Assembly (NCBI GenBank): GCA_036004685.1
Contig: DASYRE010000025.1
Location: 1-64,000, forward strand
Length of the DNA stretch: 64,000 bases
Origin: Candidatus Polarisedimenticolia bacterium
GTDB lineage: Bacteria; Acidobacteriota; Polarisedimenticolia; Gp22-AA2; AA152
Direction: 5' to 3'
The translations under genes were made by a program, and so were the position numbers. Below are positions 29,711 to 38,784 of the stretch, piece by piece. Position 1 is the stretch's first letter, and each line of letters opens with the position of its first letter. Below the pieces are notes generated by a model. The model saw nothing but the letters and a program-made list of their open reading frames with translations. It was not told where the DNA came from and made no database searches.

Positions 29711-31696
29711 CTACATGAGCCGCGGGACGGGGATTCCCATGAGATCGAGGACTCTGGTCAGGCGCTCTCGGAAGAGCCAGGTCAGCAGCACGCGCCCCCA
29801 TTTCAGGCGCGCCTCCCTTTCCTGCAGGACCGGGTGCTTGTGATAGAAGGCATTGAATTTCTGAGCCAGGACGAAGGCGTATTTCGCCAGCGCCGACAGC
29901 TCGAGGCTCTCCACCGCCTGCTCGACGGTGCCGCGGTGCCTTCCCAGCAGCGCCAGGAGCTCCCATTCCTCCCCGGAGGACTCCTCCCGAAGAAAGCCTC
30001 GATCCGAGGCCGCGGCGCGGGTGACCAGATCGCTCTCGGAAATCCTCTCGGCCGCCGCCACTTTGGCGAGAATTCCGGCCGACCGCACTGCCGCATACTG
30101 CACGTAAGGGCCCGTCTCCCCGTCGAAGGAGAGGGCGTCGGCGAAATCGAAGGCGATCACCTTGTTGCGGGTGAAGCGGAGCATGTAATAGCGCAGCGCT
30201 CCCACCGCGATCCGGCGCGCCACTTCCAGCCTCGCGGCCGGGTCGAGGTCGGGATGGCGCGCGGCCACCTCCTCTTCGGCGCGGCGGATCAGGTTGTCGA
30301 TCAAATCGTCGGCTTTGACCCCAACCCCCTTGCGGCCCGACATCTCCAGGAACGGCCGTCCTTCCTCTTCCTCCGGGACGGGAATCCCCATCTCCTTGGC
30401 GCAGCGGGGAGAGAGCGCCACCATCTCGTAGGCGAAATGGATGGAGCGCTCCGCCTGCGCCGCATGCCCCAGGAGGCGGAGGCTCTCGACGACGATTCTC
30501 TGAAGATAGGACTGCCGGACGTCGATGACGTTGTAGATCGTCTCGCCGCGGCCGAACGGCGGATGGTCGGGCTCTCCCGCCACGTCGGTCGCCCACAGAA
30601 CGGCGCCCCCTTCGTAGGCGTGAAACCGCCGGTAATGGAAATCGGAGCCGAGCAGACCGAACTTCCAGAGCTGGTAGGCGATGTCCTTGCCGACATAGGT
30701 GACGGTATGGTTCGAGCGGACGAGGATCTTCTCGCCTTCGGAGAGGTCGGCGAACTCCGGGCGCGAGGCGAGGTCCATCACCCAGCAGCCGGCGTTCTTT
30801 CCGGCGGCTGACAGCGACACGGAGCCCGAGGCCTTGAGCTGCTCGAACGCTTTCTCCCAGAAACGGTGGGCCAGGATGTCGCTCTCGCGGGGCAGGAGAT
30901 CGTAGGCGACCCCGATGCGCTCCATGGTGGCGAGATGCAGCCGGACGATCTTTTCGGAGAGGTAGGCGGCGATCTTCGCCAGCGGCGTCTTGCCTTCCTC
31001 CATCTCATGGAGCGCGGCGCGGCGGAGCCCCTCCTTCTGGGTCGGGTCGTCGAAAGACTCGTACCAGTCGGTGACCCGCGCGTAGAGATCCCAGCAGTAA
31101 TGATCCAGCCGCTGCGCGCTATCCGCGAGATCCTCCTCCAACCGTTTCACTCCTTCCAGGTCCAGCCGCTCGAGCTGGGTGATCCCGAGCGCCAGATCGG
31201 CGACCTGCACGCCGGTGTCGTCGATGTAGTTCTGCACCTCGACCCGGCGGCCGAGAAAGCGCAGCGCGCGGGCGAGCGTGTCTCCCAGCACGGCGTTGCG
31301 GAGGTGTCCGATGTGGGCCGCCTTGTTCGGATTGATGTTGGTGTGCTCGACGATCACCTTCCCCCCGGAGGGGGCCGCGTCCGGGGAGCGCAGCTCCTCG
31401 AACACGGAGGCGACGTACGTCGGGCGGTCGAAGAAGAGATTGACGTACCCGGCGCCGGCCACTTCGGCGCGATCGATTCCCGGACACGCCGCCAGGGAAG
31501 CGACGAGCTCGGCGGCGATGGCCCGCGGCGGCTTCCGCAGGCGCTTCGCGAGATCGAAGGCCAGCGCCAGCGCCAGATCGCCGTATTCGGGATTGGGAGG
31601 GTAAAGAAATCCGGGGGGGGCGACCTCCAGGGCGTAGGTCTCCCGCACGAAACCCACCAGCCGCCGCGAGACCTCTTCCTTGATTCGATCCATCAT
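29711..31696 (-). CDS. argS: Arginyl-tRNA synthetase
   Basis: This class I synthetase charges tRNA-Arg. The 661-residue protein has the N-terminal additional domain (LRKPPRAIAAELVASL), the signature HIGHLRNAVLGDTLARAL following VEHTNINPNKAAH, the insertion domain, and the C-terminal anticodon-binding domain (LAKYAFVLAQKFNAFYHKHP) ending GIPVPRLM. There is no canonical KMSKS: the corresponding place reads EMSGRKGVGVKADDL, with MSGRKG as the substitute found in many ArgRS. The start is ATG 31696 (a second ATG follows at 31693) and overlaps the stop of the deacetylase-like gene. Length is slightly above the usual 550-600. Confidence 0.95.
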   Translation of the reverse strand: MMDRIKEEVSRRLVGFVRETYALEVAPPGFLYPPNPEYGDLALALAFDLAKRLRKPPRAIAAELVASLAACPGIDRAEVAGAGYVNLFFDRPTYVASVFEELRSPDAAPSGGKVIVEHTNINPNKAAHIGHLRNAVLGDTLARALRFLGRRVEVQNYIDDTGVQVADLALGITQLERLDLEGVKRLEEDLADSAQRLDHYCWDLYARVTDWYESFDDPTQKEGLRRAALHEMEEGKTPLAKIAAYLSEKIVRLHLATMERIGVAYDLLPRESDILAHRFWEKAFEQLKASGSVSLSAAGKNAGCWVMDLASRPEFADLSEGEKILVRSNHTVTYVGKDIAYQLWKFGLLGSDFHYRRFHAYEGGAVLWATDVAGEPDHPPFGRGETIYNVIDVRQSYLQRIVVESLRLLGHAAQAERSIHFAYEMVALSPRCAKEMGIPVPEEEEGRPFLEMSGRKGVGVKADDLIDNLIRRAEEEVAARHPDLDPAARLEVARRIAVGALRYYMLRFTRNKVIAFDFADALSFDGETGPYVQYAAVRSAGILAKVAAAERISESDLVTRAAASDRGFLREESSGEEWELLALLGRHRGTVEQAVESLELSALAKYAFVLAQKFNAFYHKHPVLQEREARLKWGRVLLTWLFRERLTRVLDLMGIPVPRLM

Positions 31697-32973
31697 CCGC
31701 TCCCGGCCGGGCTGCGGGACCCCCGGGGGGCGCGAAGTATAGCCGATCTCGCGGATCCCCCCGCGGCCCCGCGCCACACTCCGACGCACGCCCCCGCCAT
31801 GAAGAAGGCCGCCGTGGCTCCTCCGGAGTAGGGCTCGCCGTCCCAGAGGGCGGCGACGACGACCGCGGCGAAGGCGGCGAGGGAGAGTCCGACCGCGCCC
31901 CGGGCGAGCCGGGGAGACCGCGCGCGGAGCCTCGGCGCGATCCGCCCGGCGAGCCAGCCGGCGGCGGCCGCGATCCCGAGGTAAACCCCCAGGACGACGA
32001 TCCACAGACGCACCTTGAGGGCGCGCGCCGCGGCGACGCCGAGGTAGAGCGGCTTGGCGTCGGACGGCAGCAAGCGGTTCAGAAGTGGCGGCGTGATCTG
32101 CCAGAGAAGGGCGTTGCGGTTCCACCAGAAGCGGCCGGGACCGAGATCGCCCGACGATGCGGCGGCCGCGGCGATGCCGACGATGCGCAGATCTCCCTGG
32201 CGGGAGAGCCAGTCGAGGAGGCTCTCGAAGCCGCCGAAGTCGATCCGGCCGTTCTGCGGGCTCGACTCCCTGAAATCGTAGTGATGGAAGAGAACCACGA
32301 TCAACGCCTCGCGATCCTTGACGCGCCGCGCCGACGCCACCGCCTCCCGCAGATCGGCCACGTCGCAGGTCCGCGGAACGAAGCGCAGCGGCGACGAGGC
32401 GAGGACCAGTCCCCGGCGGGCGGCCGAGAAGTTCTCGAAGCCCAGATCGGCCGCGACGGTCAGCGTGTTCCAGTCATAGGCGTTCCAGGGCGGAATGAAG
32501 GTCTTGACGGGGACGCCGAGGGTTTCCTCCAGGATCCTCTTACCTTCCGCCATCTTCCTCTCCTGCTCCGGACGGCTCACGCCGAAGAACTCCGAGTGGT
32601 AGCGGCCGAAGGGCTTCATGAAGCCCCCGTCGATCTTACGGCGCACCGTCTGGTGGGAAAAGCCGTGCAGGGCCACCTCGGCCGTCCCGTCGGAGAGGGC
32701 GTCCTTCAGCAGCGCGATCTTCTCGGGCGGCAGCGGCAGCCCTTCCTGCTGGGCGGGATCGAACGCGCTTCCGGCCACGACCCGCGGAGTGACCCCCAGC
32801 GTGCAGCGCATCCCGCGAGAGCGCAGCGCGGAGAGGATCCTCGCCTCCAGGCCCATGTCGCTCTTCGCGTCGACGTCGTCGTAACGAAGCACGATCGTGA
32901 GCCGGGCGCCGTCGCCGGCGCAGTCGGCCGGGGAGGCCGGGGCCAGGAGCAGCAAGCCGAGGATCGGCGGCAC
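31693..32973 (-). CDS. DUF2334 / polysaccharide-deacetylase-like exported protein with C-terminal membrane segments
   Basis: Residues about 35-290 look like a NodB-type carbohydrate esterase fold: IVLRYDDVDAKSD supplies the paired Asp, EVALHGFSHQTV the metal-binding HxxxH, and later FIPPWNAYDWNTL and LFHHYDF match DUF2334 proteins. It may deacetylate an envelope polysaccharide (inference). After residue 330 three hydrophobic helices anchor it. GTG 32973 is chosen since it opens a clean signal peptide (PPILGLLLLAPASPA); the ribosome-binding site is weak. An upstream ATG at 33063 would overlap the start codon of the divergent SGNH gene. Its stop overlaps argS. Confidence 0.72.
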   Translation of the reverse strand: MPPILGLLLLAPASPADCAGDGARLTIVLRYDDVDAKSDMGLEARILSALRSRGMRCTLGVTPRVVAGSAFDPAQQEGLPLPPEKIALLKDALSDGTAEVALHGFSHQTVRRKIDGGFMKPFGRYHSEFFGVSRPEQERKMAEGKRILEETLGVPVKTFIPPWNAYDWNTLTVAADLGFENFSAARRGLVLASSPLRFVPRTCDVADLREAVASARRVKDREALIVVLFHHYDFRESSPQNGRIDFGGFESLLDWLSRQGDLRIVGIAAAAASSGDLGPGRFWWNRNALLWQITPPLLNRLLPSDAKPLYLGVAAARALKVRLWIVVLGVYLGIAAAAGWLAGRIAPRLRARSPRLARGAVGLSLAAFAAVVVAALWDGEPYSGGATAAFFMAGACVGVWRGAAGGSARSAILRAPRGSRSPAGSG

Positions 32974-33061
32974 GCGGCCCGCCCATGAGGAGAGCTTCGA
33001 TCTGCTAGCATCCCCCCGCCCCGTCCGGGGCCGGGCGAGTCCCGCGCGAAAGGAAGCACGC

Positions 33062-34084
33062 ATGAGTCGGATCAAGAAGGCCGGAATTCCGCTCCTGCTC
33101 ATGACGCTCTCCTCCTTGCTGGCGCTGGGGCTCGCGGAGGCGGGATTGCGCCTGTTTCGTCCCGTGCAGTATTTGAAGCCGCCGAGCCGTCCCAAGGCGG
33201 CGGGCTCGGAGACGCTGTACCGTCCTTCGCGCGTTCCCGGACTGAGCTATGAAATGATCCCCGGCCGGAACGGCACGTTCGAGGGGATGCAGGTCCGCAC
33301 CAACCGCCTCGGCTTCCGCGGCCCGGACCCGCGGCCCCGCGATCCGGATCTCTTCCGGATCGTGGCGCTCGGTGACTCCTTCACGTTCGGCTTCGGGGTC
33401 CGCGAGGAGGAGACCTATCCGGCGGTCCTCGAACGGATTCTGAACGAGAGCCCGGGGAGGAGCGCCGCGCGGTTCGAAGTTCTGAATCTCGGCGTCGTCG
33501 GCTATGGCACGCGCGACGAGGCGGCCGTCTTCGAGCGCCAAGCGCCCGGTCTCGATCCCCGCCTGGTCATCATAGGCTATGTCCTCAACGATCCCGAAAT
33601 CGATCCCCGCCAATCGCTGCACAAGTACTTCGACCCGCCGGAATGGTGGAGGCGCTCGCACGTCCTTCGCCTGCTCCACCTCGGCTGGAACTGGCTCGAG
33701 ATCTGGAGATTCGGCGGCGGGGATTACCTGCGCTATCTGCATGCCCCGGGGCGGGAGAAATGGGGGAGCGTCGAGAAGGGGTTCCGCTCGATTCGCCGGG
33801 CGGCGGAGCCGCACGGGACGCGGGTCGTCCTGGTGATTTTTCCGCTGGTGCGCTGGAGCGGATGGGCGGCCTACCCGTATCGCGACCTTCACCTGCAGGT
33901 GGCGAAGAGCGCGCGAGCGGAAGGGTTCGCGACGGTGGATCTGCTGCCGGTCTTCGCGCGCTACGCCGCGCCGGACCTCCGGCTCTCCGAGCAGGACGAT
34001 CACCCGAGCCCGGCGGCGCACGCGCTGGCCGCCCGGGCGATCGCCGACGCGGTTTTCCCGCCGGAGGAGGCGCCCGCTCCGTGA
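33062..34084 (+). CDS. Membrane-anchored SGNH/GDSL hydrolase family protein
   Basis: This 340-residue protein has an N-terminal membrane helix (about residues 7-27) and an SGNH hydrolase domain. Block I is IVALGDSFTFGFG, with the nucleophile Ser. The Asp-His pair sits in SEQDDHPSPAAH near the C-terminus, as expected for block V. The VLNLGVVGYGTRDE segment fits the family's Gly block. Such proteins are often esterases or O-acetyl-modifying enzymes acting on envelope glycans; the substrate is not deducible. ATG 33062 is backed by AAAGGAAG. It is divergent from the deacetylase-like gene and 136 bases before a membrane sulfatase-fold gene on the same strand. Confidence 0.83.
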   Translation: MSRIKKAGIPLLLMTLSSLLALGLAEAGLRLFRPVQYLKPPSRPKAAGSETLYRPSRVPGLSYEMIPGRNGTFEGMQVRTNRLGFRGPDPRPRDPDLFRIVALGDSFTFGFGVREEETYPAVLERILNESPGRSAARFEVLNLGVVGYGTRDEAAVFERQAPGLDPRLVIIGYVLNDPEIDPRQSLHKYFDPPEWWRRSHVLRLLHLGWNWLEIWRFGGGDYLRYLHAPGREKWGSVEKGFRSIRRAAEPHGTRVVLVIFPLVRWSGWAAYPYRDLHLQVAKSARAEGFATVDLLPVFARYAAPDLRLSEQDDHPSPAAHALAARAIADAVFPPEEAPAP

Positions 34085-34220
34085 AGCTTCGGGGCCGCCG
34101 GTCGGAGCACGCCGCCGGGGGCGGGCGAATTGACGCACGCGGCGAATCTGCCTATCGTTGCGCCGCTCGGCGGACGCGCCGTGAGTCGGCCGTCCCGCGG
34201 CGCCGGAGGGGAAGAGTCGG

Positions 34221-36083
34221 TTGAGCCGGACAGGTCGCTGGCTGCGAGCGGCGGGGGAAGGGGCGCTGGCGGGGTGGGCGGCCGGTTTCGCCCTCGGCTA
34301 CTGGCAGGTCCTGTTGAACGAGGACCTTTCACGCCGGATGTTCCACCTGGCGGGCGAGCGTTTCTTCCCCCCCCTCCTGGCGGGAACGATCCTCGGGGCG
34401 CTGCTCTCCTTAGGCGTCGAGCTTCTCTTCGCGGCGTCCGAGCGGACGAAGCGCGGCCCCCTTCTCTGCATGGCGATCCTGGCGATCCTCTATGCCGCAG
34501 GGGTCGCGCTCGCCGCCTTCCCGCTGCGGCCGCGTCTGTTTCCCCTGAGAATCTTCAGCGGCAAGCTCGTCTCGCTCTGCTTCTTCGCGATGATCGCCGG
34601 CCCTCCGGGAGCGCTGCTCGCCGCCCGGTTCCGTGAAAGTTTTGGACGAGCCCGGCGCGCCACCGCCGGCGCGGGTCCGGCGCGCCCGGGGCTCGCCGCG
34701 ACGCTCGGGCTGTCGCTCGCCGTCCTGTCGGCGGCCGCCGCCCTGGGGGCGCCGCGGCTGTCCGCCTCCCGTCCGGGGAACGGCCTGTCGGTGATCCTGC
34801 TTTCGCTGGACACCCTGCGCGCCGATCGCCTGGGAGCTCTCGGTTGTCCCCGGCCGCTGACGCCCCGGCTCGACGCGCTGGCGCGCCAGGGGACGGTGTT
34901 CGAGCATGCCGAGTCCGCGGCCCCCTGGACCCTCCCGTCACATGCCTCGATCTTCAGCTCGCTGCTGCCGTACGATCACGGGACGCGCTGGGAGCACAAG
35001 CCGCTGCGCCCTTCGATTGCCACGCTGGCGGAGCACTTTCGGGAAGCCGGATTTCGCACCGCTTCCTTCAACGGAGGCGGCTACATCTCGGCCTATCTCG
35101 GCCTGTCGCAAGGCTTCGAGATCTACGAGGAGCACGACGAGGGGAAAGAGGGAGGTCCGGAGCGGATCGCCGCCGCGGCGCTCGCCTGGATCCGCTCCCG
35201 CCGCGCTCATCCCTTCTTCCTTTTCCTGCACACCTACGAAGTGCACAGCCCCTACACCCATTCGGAGCTGGCCGACCCGCACGATGCGGGCGGGCTGGCG
35301 CGGACGTTCGAGGTGGCCGACGTGGTCGCGGTGCAGCGGGGCGAGAGGTTCCTGACGCCCGGCGAGCGCCGTTACGTGGCCGCGCTCTACGACGGGGACG
35401 TGGCGCACGCCGACCGCGTCATGGGCGGCCTGCTCGAGACGCTCCGGGAGGAAGGAATCCTGGACCGCGTTCTGCTCGTCGTCCTCTCGGACCACGGCGA
35501 AGATCTCTGGGACCACGACATGCGGCGCAGCCCGGGACACGGCCACTCCCTTTATGAAGAGCTGCTGCACGTGCCGCTCTTTTTCCGCGCGCCGGGCAAG
35601 GTGGCCGCCGGAGCGCGGATTGGCGCGCCCGTCAGCCTGCTCGACGTCGCCCCGACGGTTCTGGCGCTTGCCGGGCTTCCCCCCGATCCGCAGCATCGCG
35701 GCAGAAGCCTGGAAAGCGCGCTGCGCGGCGGCGCAGAGCCGGCGCTCGCGCCGATCGCGGCGGAGTCGACTGAGTACGGCCCCGAGCGGTTCTCCCTCAG
35801 GCAGGGAAGCTTGAAAGTGATCCTCGCCCCGCGCCCCGAGCAGGCCAATGCCGGGATCGCGATTCCGGGGGTGCGCCCCCTGGAGATCTTCGATCTGGAG
35901 GCCGACCCGGCGGAGAAGACCGACCTTTCCTCCACCGCCCACGCCGGCGCGGCCGCCGCGGTGGAGAGCGTGTGGAAGCGGGCCGAGAAGGTGGCCAAGC
36001 CGGGGGGCGACGAGAAGGGGGGCCGCCGGCGGCTGCCCGCGGAGCTCGAAGAGCAGCTCCGATCGCTCGGCTACGTGCAATAA
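34221..36083 (+). CDS. Membrane-embedded sulfatase-superfamily hydrolase
   Basis: This 620-residue protein has four to five hydrophobic helices in residues 1-185 and an extracytoplasmic sulfatase-fold domain after about 190. Metal-site residues are visible in ILLSLDTLRADRLG and VLSDHGEDLWDHD. The usual formylglycine motif C/S-x-P-S-R is replaced by APWTLPSHASIFS, so Thr is the probable nucleophile. That fits a phosphatase or phosphoglycerol-transferase-like reaction better than classical sulfate ester hydrolysis (inference). The architecture resembles LtaS/EptA-type envelope-modifying enzymes. It ends EEQLRSLGYVQ, a tail common in TPR-associated sulfatases of this group. TTG 34221 with GGAGGGGAAGAG upstream is the start. 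It is convergent with the next gene by 7 bases. Confidence 0.85.
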   Translation: MSRTGRWLRAAGEGALAGWAAGFALGYWQVLLNEDLSRRMFHLAGERFFPPLLAGTILGALLSLGVELLFAASERTKRGPLLCMAILAILYAAGVALAAFPLRPRLFPLRIFSGKLVSLCFFAMIAGPPGALLAARFRESFGRARRATAGAGPARPGLAATLGLSLAVLSAAAALGAPRLSASRPGNGLSVILLSLDTLRADRLGALGCPRPLTPRLDALARQGTVFEHAESAAPWTLPSHASIFSSLLPYDHGTRWEHKPLRPSIATLAEHFREAGFRTASFNGGGYISAYLGLSQGFEIYEEHDEGKEGGPERIAAAALAWIRSRRAHPFFLFLHTYEVHSPYTHSELADPHDAGGLARTFEVADVVAVQRGERFLTPGERRYVAALYDGDVAHADRVMGGLLETLREEGILDRVLLVVLSDHGEDLWDHDMRRSPGHGHSLYEELLHVPLFFRAPGKVAAGARIGAPVSLLDVAPTVLALAGLPPDPQHRGRSLESALRGGAEPALAPIAAESTEYGPERFSLRQGSLKVILAPRPEQANAGIAIPGVRPLEIFDLEADPAEKTDLSSTAHAGAAAAVESVWKRAEKVAKPGGDEKGGRRRLPAELEEQLRSLGYVQ

Positions 36084-36090
36084 GCCGGGC

Positions 36091-38529
36091 TCATGGGGCG
36101 GCGGCGGGCGAGAACGGCCTGAGGATGCGCTGGCGAAGCTGGGCGTGCTCCTCCGGCGTGGCCGCGAAGAGGTCGTGCGGATATCGTCGCGAGGCGGCCA
36201 TCGAGGCGTAGATGCGGTTCGCGAGCTGGAGATTGAGCGCCAGCCCCGAGAGGTACTCGAGCTTGAGGCTGAGGTCGCGGTTCACCGGCGTCCCCTCGAG
36301 CCACTCCCCGAGATCGGCGGCGCGCGTCGCGTAGGAAGCCAGGAGATCGACCGCCGTTCCCAGCCCGACCTCGGCCAGGGAAGCCTGCAGCCGCGGATTC
36401 CGGTCGATGCGCTCCTGAACGCCGTCCAGCGCGATGCGGGTCGGCTCGGCCTGACCGAGCAGGACGACGTCGTACCCCGCGCCGCCGGCGCGTGAGTTCC
36501 AGACGGTCCCGCCCGGAAAGGCGTCGAAGAAGGTCCGCATCTGGATCTTGACCGCCTCGGCGCTCGTTTCGTACAGCGGCACCCACTGCGTCGCCACGCC
36601 CCCGGGGTTGAGCCGCTGCTTCACGATCTCGTAGTACTCCCGCGAAAACAGGATCGAGTTGCCGCGGACCCATGGGTGAATCGGGTCGGAGGTGATGACG
36701 TCGAACTTCTCCCGGGTCGTGGCCAGAAAATGGCGCGCGTCGTCCTCGATCACCTCGACGCGCGGGTCGGAGAGCACGGCGTGGTTCGCTTCCGAGAAAT
36801 AGCCCGACGCGGCCCCCACGACGCGCGGCTCGATCTCGCAGATGACGATCCGGCGGACTTCCGGGTGCACGACGAAGGATCCCGCCGTCACGCCCGCTCC
36901 CAGCCCGACGACCAGGACCGAGCCGGGGGAAGGATGCACGAGCGCCGAGAGATGCCCGAGCAGGCGCTGCAGGCGCATGTCGGCGGGGGCGGTGGAGGCC
37001 TCCACCTTACCCGCCACGTGGAAGTGGCGGGTCCCGTCGGGAGTGAGGCGCACGGCGACGGTCGAGGTGACGCCTTCCTCGACGTACGGGAAGAGGGCGC
37101 GCGGCTGAAATCTCCAGATGTACCTGCCGATCGCCTGAAACTGGCTTGGCAGAGCCGGCATGAGCGCCGCTGCCGCGATCGCCACGGCGACCGCCGTGGG
37201 CGCGAGGAGGGCGGCGCGCCGAGATGCTCGCGAACGGCGGTCCGGATGGCCGGCGGCACCGCCGAGCAGGACCAGGCAGGCCGCGAGCGCGGCGACCCCC
37301 GAGGCGGCGGCCAGGAGGCGCTGGGAGCATTGCGTTCCCCACCGGGGAATCGCGAACAGGCCGACGCCGAGCGCCCCCGCGACCGCGCCCAGCGTGTTCG
37401 CCGCGTAGACGTTGCCGGTCGATCGGCCGGTATCGTCCTGCGCGGCAGCGGCGAGCGCCAGCGGGAAGCTCATTCCCCAGAGGAGCGTCGCCGGCAGCGC
37501 GGCCTCCAGGCAGCGCAGCAGGTGGAGCGCGTGGACGATGCCGATCGGCGTGAAGCGCAGCGGCGCGGCGTAGGGAATGAGCCGGGCGATCACGAACGCG
37601 GCGTAGAGCAGTGCGGGAGCCAGGAGAAGCTGGCAGCGCGCCAGCAGCTCGACGCTGGAGCGCCCGCGCCGGAGGAGCGACGCCGCCCAGGCGCTGCCGA
37701 TCGCCAGGCCCGCCAGGAAGACGGCCAGGATGATCGCGAAGGTGTACGTCGTTCCGCCGAAGAGCAGCGCCAGCAGCCTCGTCCATACCACCTGGCTGCC
37801 GAGCGCGGTCATTCCGGATAGTCCGGTCACCAGGTAGACGATCCCGATCCGCGGGCCCGCTCGGAGAACTTCCTCCGCCGGACCTCGCTCGGCGTGCGGC
37901 GCGCGCCGGGAGGCCCGCCGGGCCAGCCACAAGGCCGTTCCCCCCACCACGAAGTTGAGGGCGGCGGCTACGCCGGTGGCCGTCTCCACGTCCCACCGCG
38001 GCAGCAGGTAGAAGCCGGTCAGGCCGCAGCCCAGGACGGCCCCGGCGGTGTTGGCGCCGTAAAGGAGCCCGATCCGGGAGGCCCCGCCCGGTCCGCGCCG
38101 GTACCGCCGGGCGATGGCGGGCAGGGTCGCTCCCATCAAAGCGGTCGGCGGCAGAATGAGGACGGCTGCCGCCAGCCCGCGCAACGAGATGTCGAGGATC
38201 CCGTAGCCGAACCAGGCGAAGTAGACCGAGCGGACGGCGGGCAGCGCCACCGGCAGGAAGAGCCCGAACAAGCCGATGCCGACCTCCAGCGCCCCGTAGA
38301 CTCGCAGGGGATGGGTCTCGCCCGGGACGACGCGCGGCAGCAGCACGCTGCCCAGGAACATCCCGCCCATGAAGGTCGCCAGGAGAATCGCCAGCGACAG
38401 AGCCGAAGAGCCGATGACCAGGCGCAGAAGATGAATCCAAATCACCTCGTAGATGAGCGCGGCGCAGCCGCTGGCGAGAAAGAGAGCGCCGAGCGCGGCG
38501 TTCACTCGTCCTTCGGCATGCGCCGGCAT
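36091..38529 (-). CDS. Fused MFS-type membrane domain / spermidine synthase-like protein
   Basis: This 812-residue protein has a polytopic N-terminal half of about a dozen hydrophobic helices (residues 10-450). A PABS/spermidine synthase-type Rossmann domain follows (about 490-760). The latter shows VLVVGLGAGVTAGSFV for nucleotide binding, EVIEDDARHFL, the catalytic-type VITSDPIHPWVRG, and FSREYYEIVKQRLNPGG. Such fusions are widespread in environmental bacteria. Whether they make or move polyamines is unproven. ATG 38529 is preferred since AGAGAGGCGAAG precedes it; ATG 38553 would add eight residues. It is convergent with the sulfatase-fold gene. Confidence 0.88.
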   Translation of the reverse strand: MPAHAEGRVNAALGALFLASGCAALIYEVIWIHLLRLVIGSSALSLAILLATFMGGMFLGSVLLPRVVPGETHPLRVYGALEVGIGLFGLFLPVALPAVRSVYFAWFGYGILDISLRGLAAAVLILPPTALMGATLPAIARRYRRGPGGASRIGLLYGANTAGAVLGCGLTGFYLLPRWDVETATGVAAALNFVVGGTALWLARRASRRAPHAERGPAEEVLRAGPRIGIVYLVTGLSGMTALGSQVVWTRLLALLFGGTTYTFAIILAVFLAGLAIGSAWAASLLRRGRSSVELLARCQLLLAPALLYAAFVIARLIPYAAPLRFTPIGIVHALHLLRCLEAALPATLLWGMSFPLALAAAAQDDTGRSTGNVYAANTLGAVAGALGVGLFAIPRWGTQCSQRLLAAASGVAALAACLVLLGGAAGHPDRRSRASRRAALLAPTAVAVAIAAAALMPALPSQFQAIGRYIWRFQPRALFPYVEEGVTSTVAVRLTPDGTRHFHVAGKVEASTAPADMRLQRLLGHLSALVHPSPGSVLVVGLGAGVTAGSFVVHPEVRRIVICEIEPRVVGAASGYFSEANHAVLSDPRVEVIEDDARHFLATTREKFDVITSDPIHPWVRGNSILFSREYYEIVKQRLNPGGVATQWVPLYETSAEAVKIQMRTFFDAFPGGTVWNSRAGGAGYDVVLLGQAEPTRIALDGVQERIDRNPRLQASLAEVGLGTAVDLLASYATRAADLGEWLEGTPVNRDLSLKLEYLSGLALNLQLANRIYASMAASRRYPHDLFAATPEEHAQLRQRILRPFSPAAAP

Positions 38530-38730
38530 CTCTTCGCCTCTCTTCCATCTCATCGGGTCGTTCCCCGGGGGCGCTCGACGACGACACGGGCGCCGGCGCC
38601 GGGCGCGGTGGCTCGCTTCACCGGCCGGGGCCAGGCAAGTCCCGGTAAGGATACCAAGTTACGTTGGGCATTGTGACCGCTCGCCGGAGCGGCCGGAACG
38701 GCGGCGCCCGCGGCGGCGGAAATTGCCCTG

Positions 38731-38739
38731 TGCTATCAT
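38731..38739 (+). promoter_or_regulatory. Candidate extended -10 promoter for the TPR-CRTAC1 operon
   Basis: TGCTATCAT matches an extended -10 element (TGn-TATnAT) and lies about 45 bases before the start of the TPR lipoprotein gene. No good -35 hexamer is visible at the expected distance. Confidence 0.4.
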
Positions 38740-38784
38740 CTTGTCTCGCCTTCATGACAGGAACTCCACAGGCTGCTCGTCGAT

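Noticed and set aside
29676-30596. N-terminal extension of the S55 peptidase frame into argS
   Set aside because: The extra residues are a frame-shifted reading of argS; the signal peptide begins at 29675.
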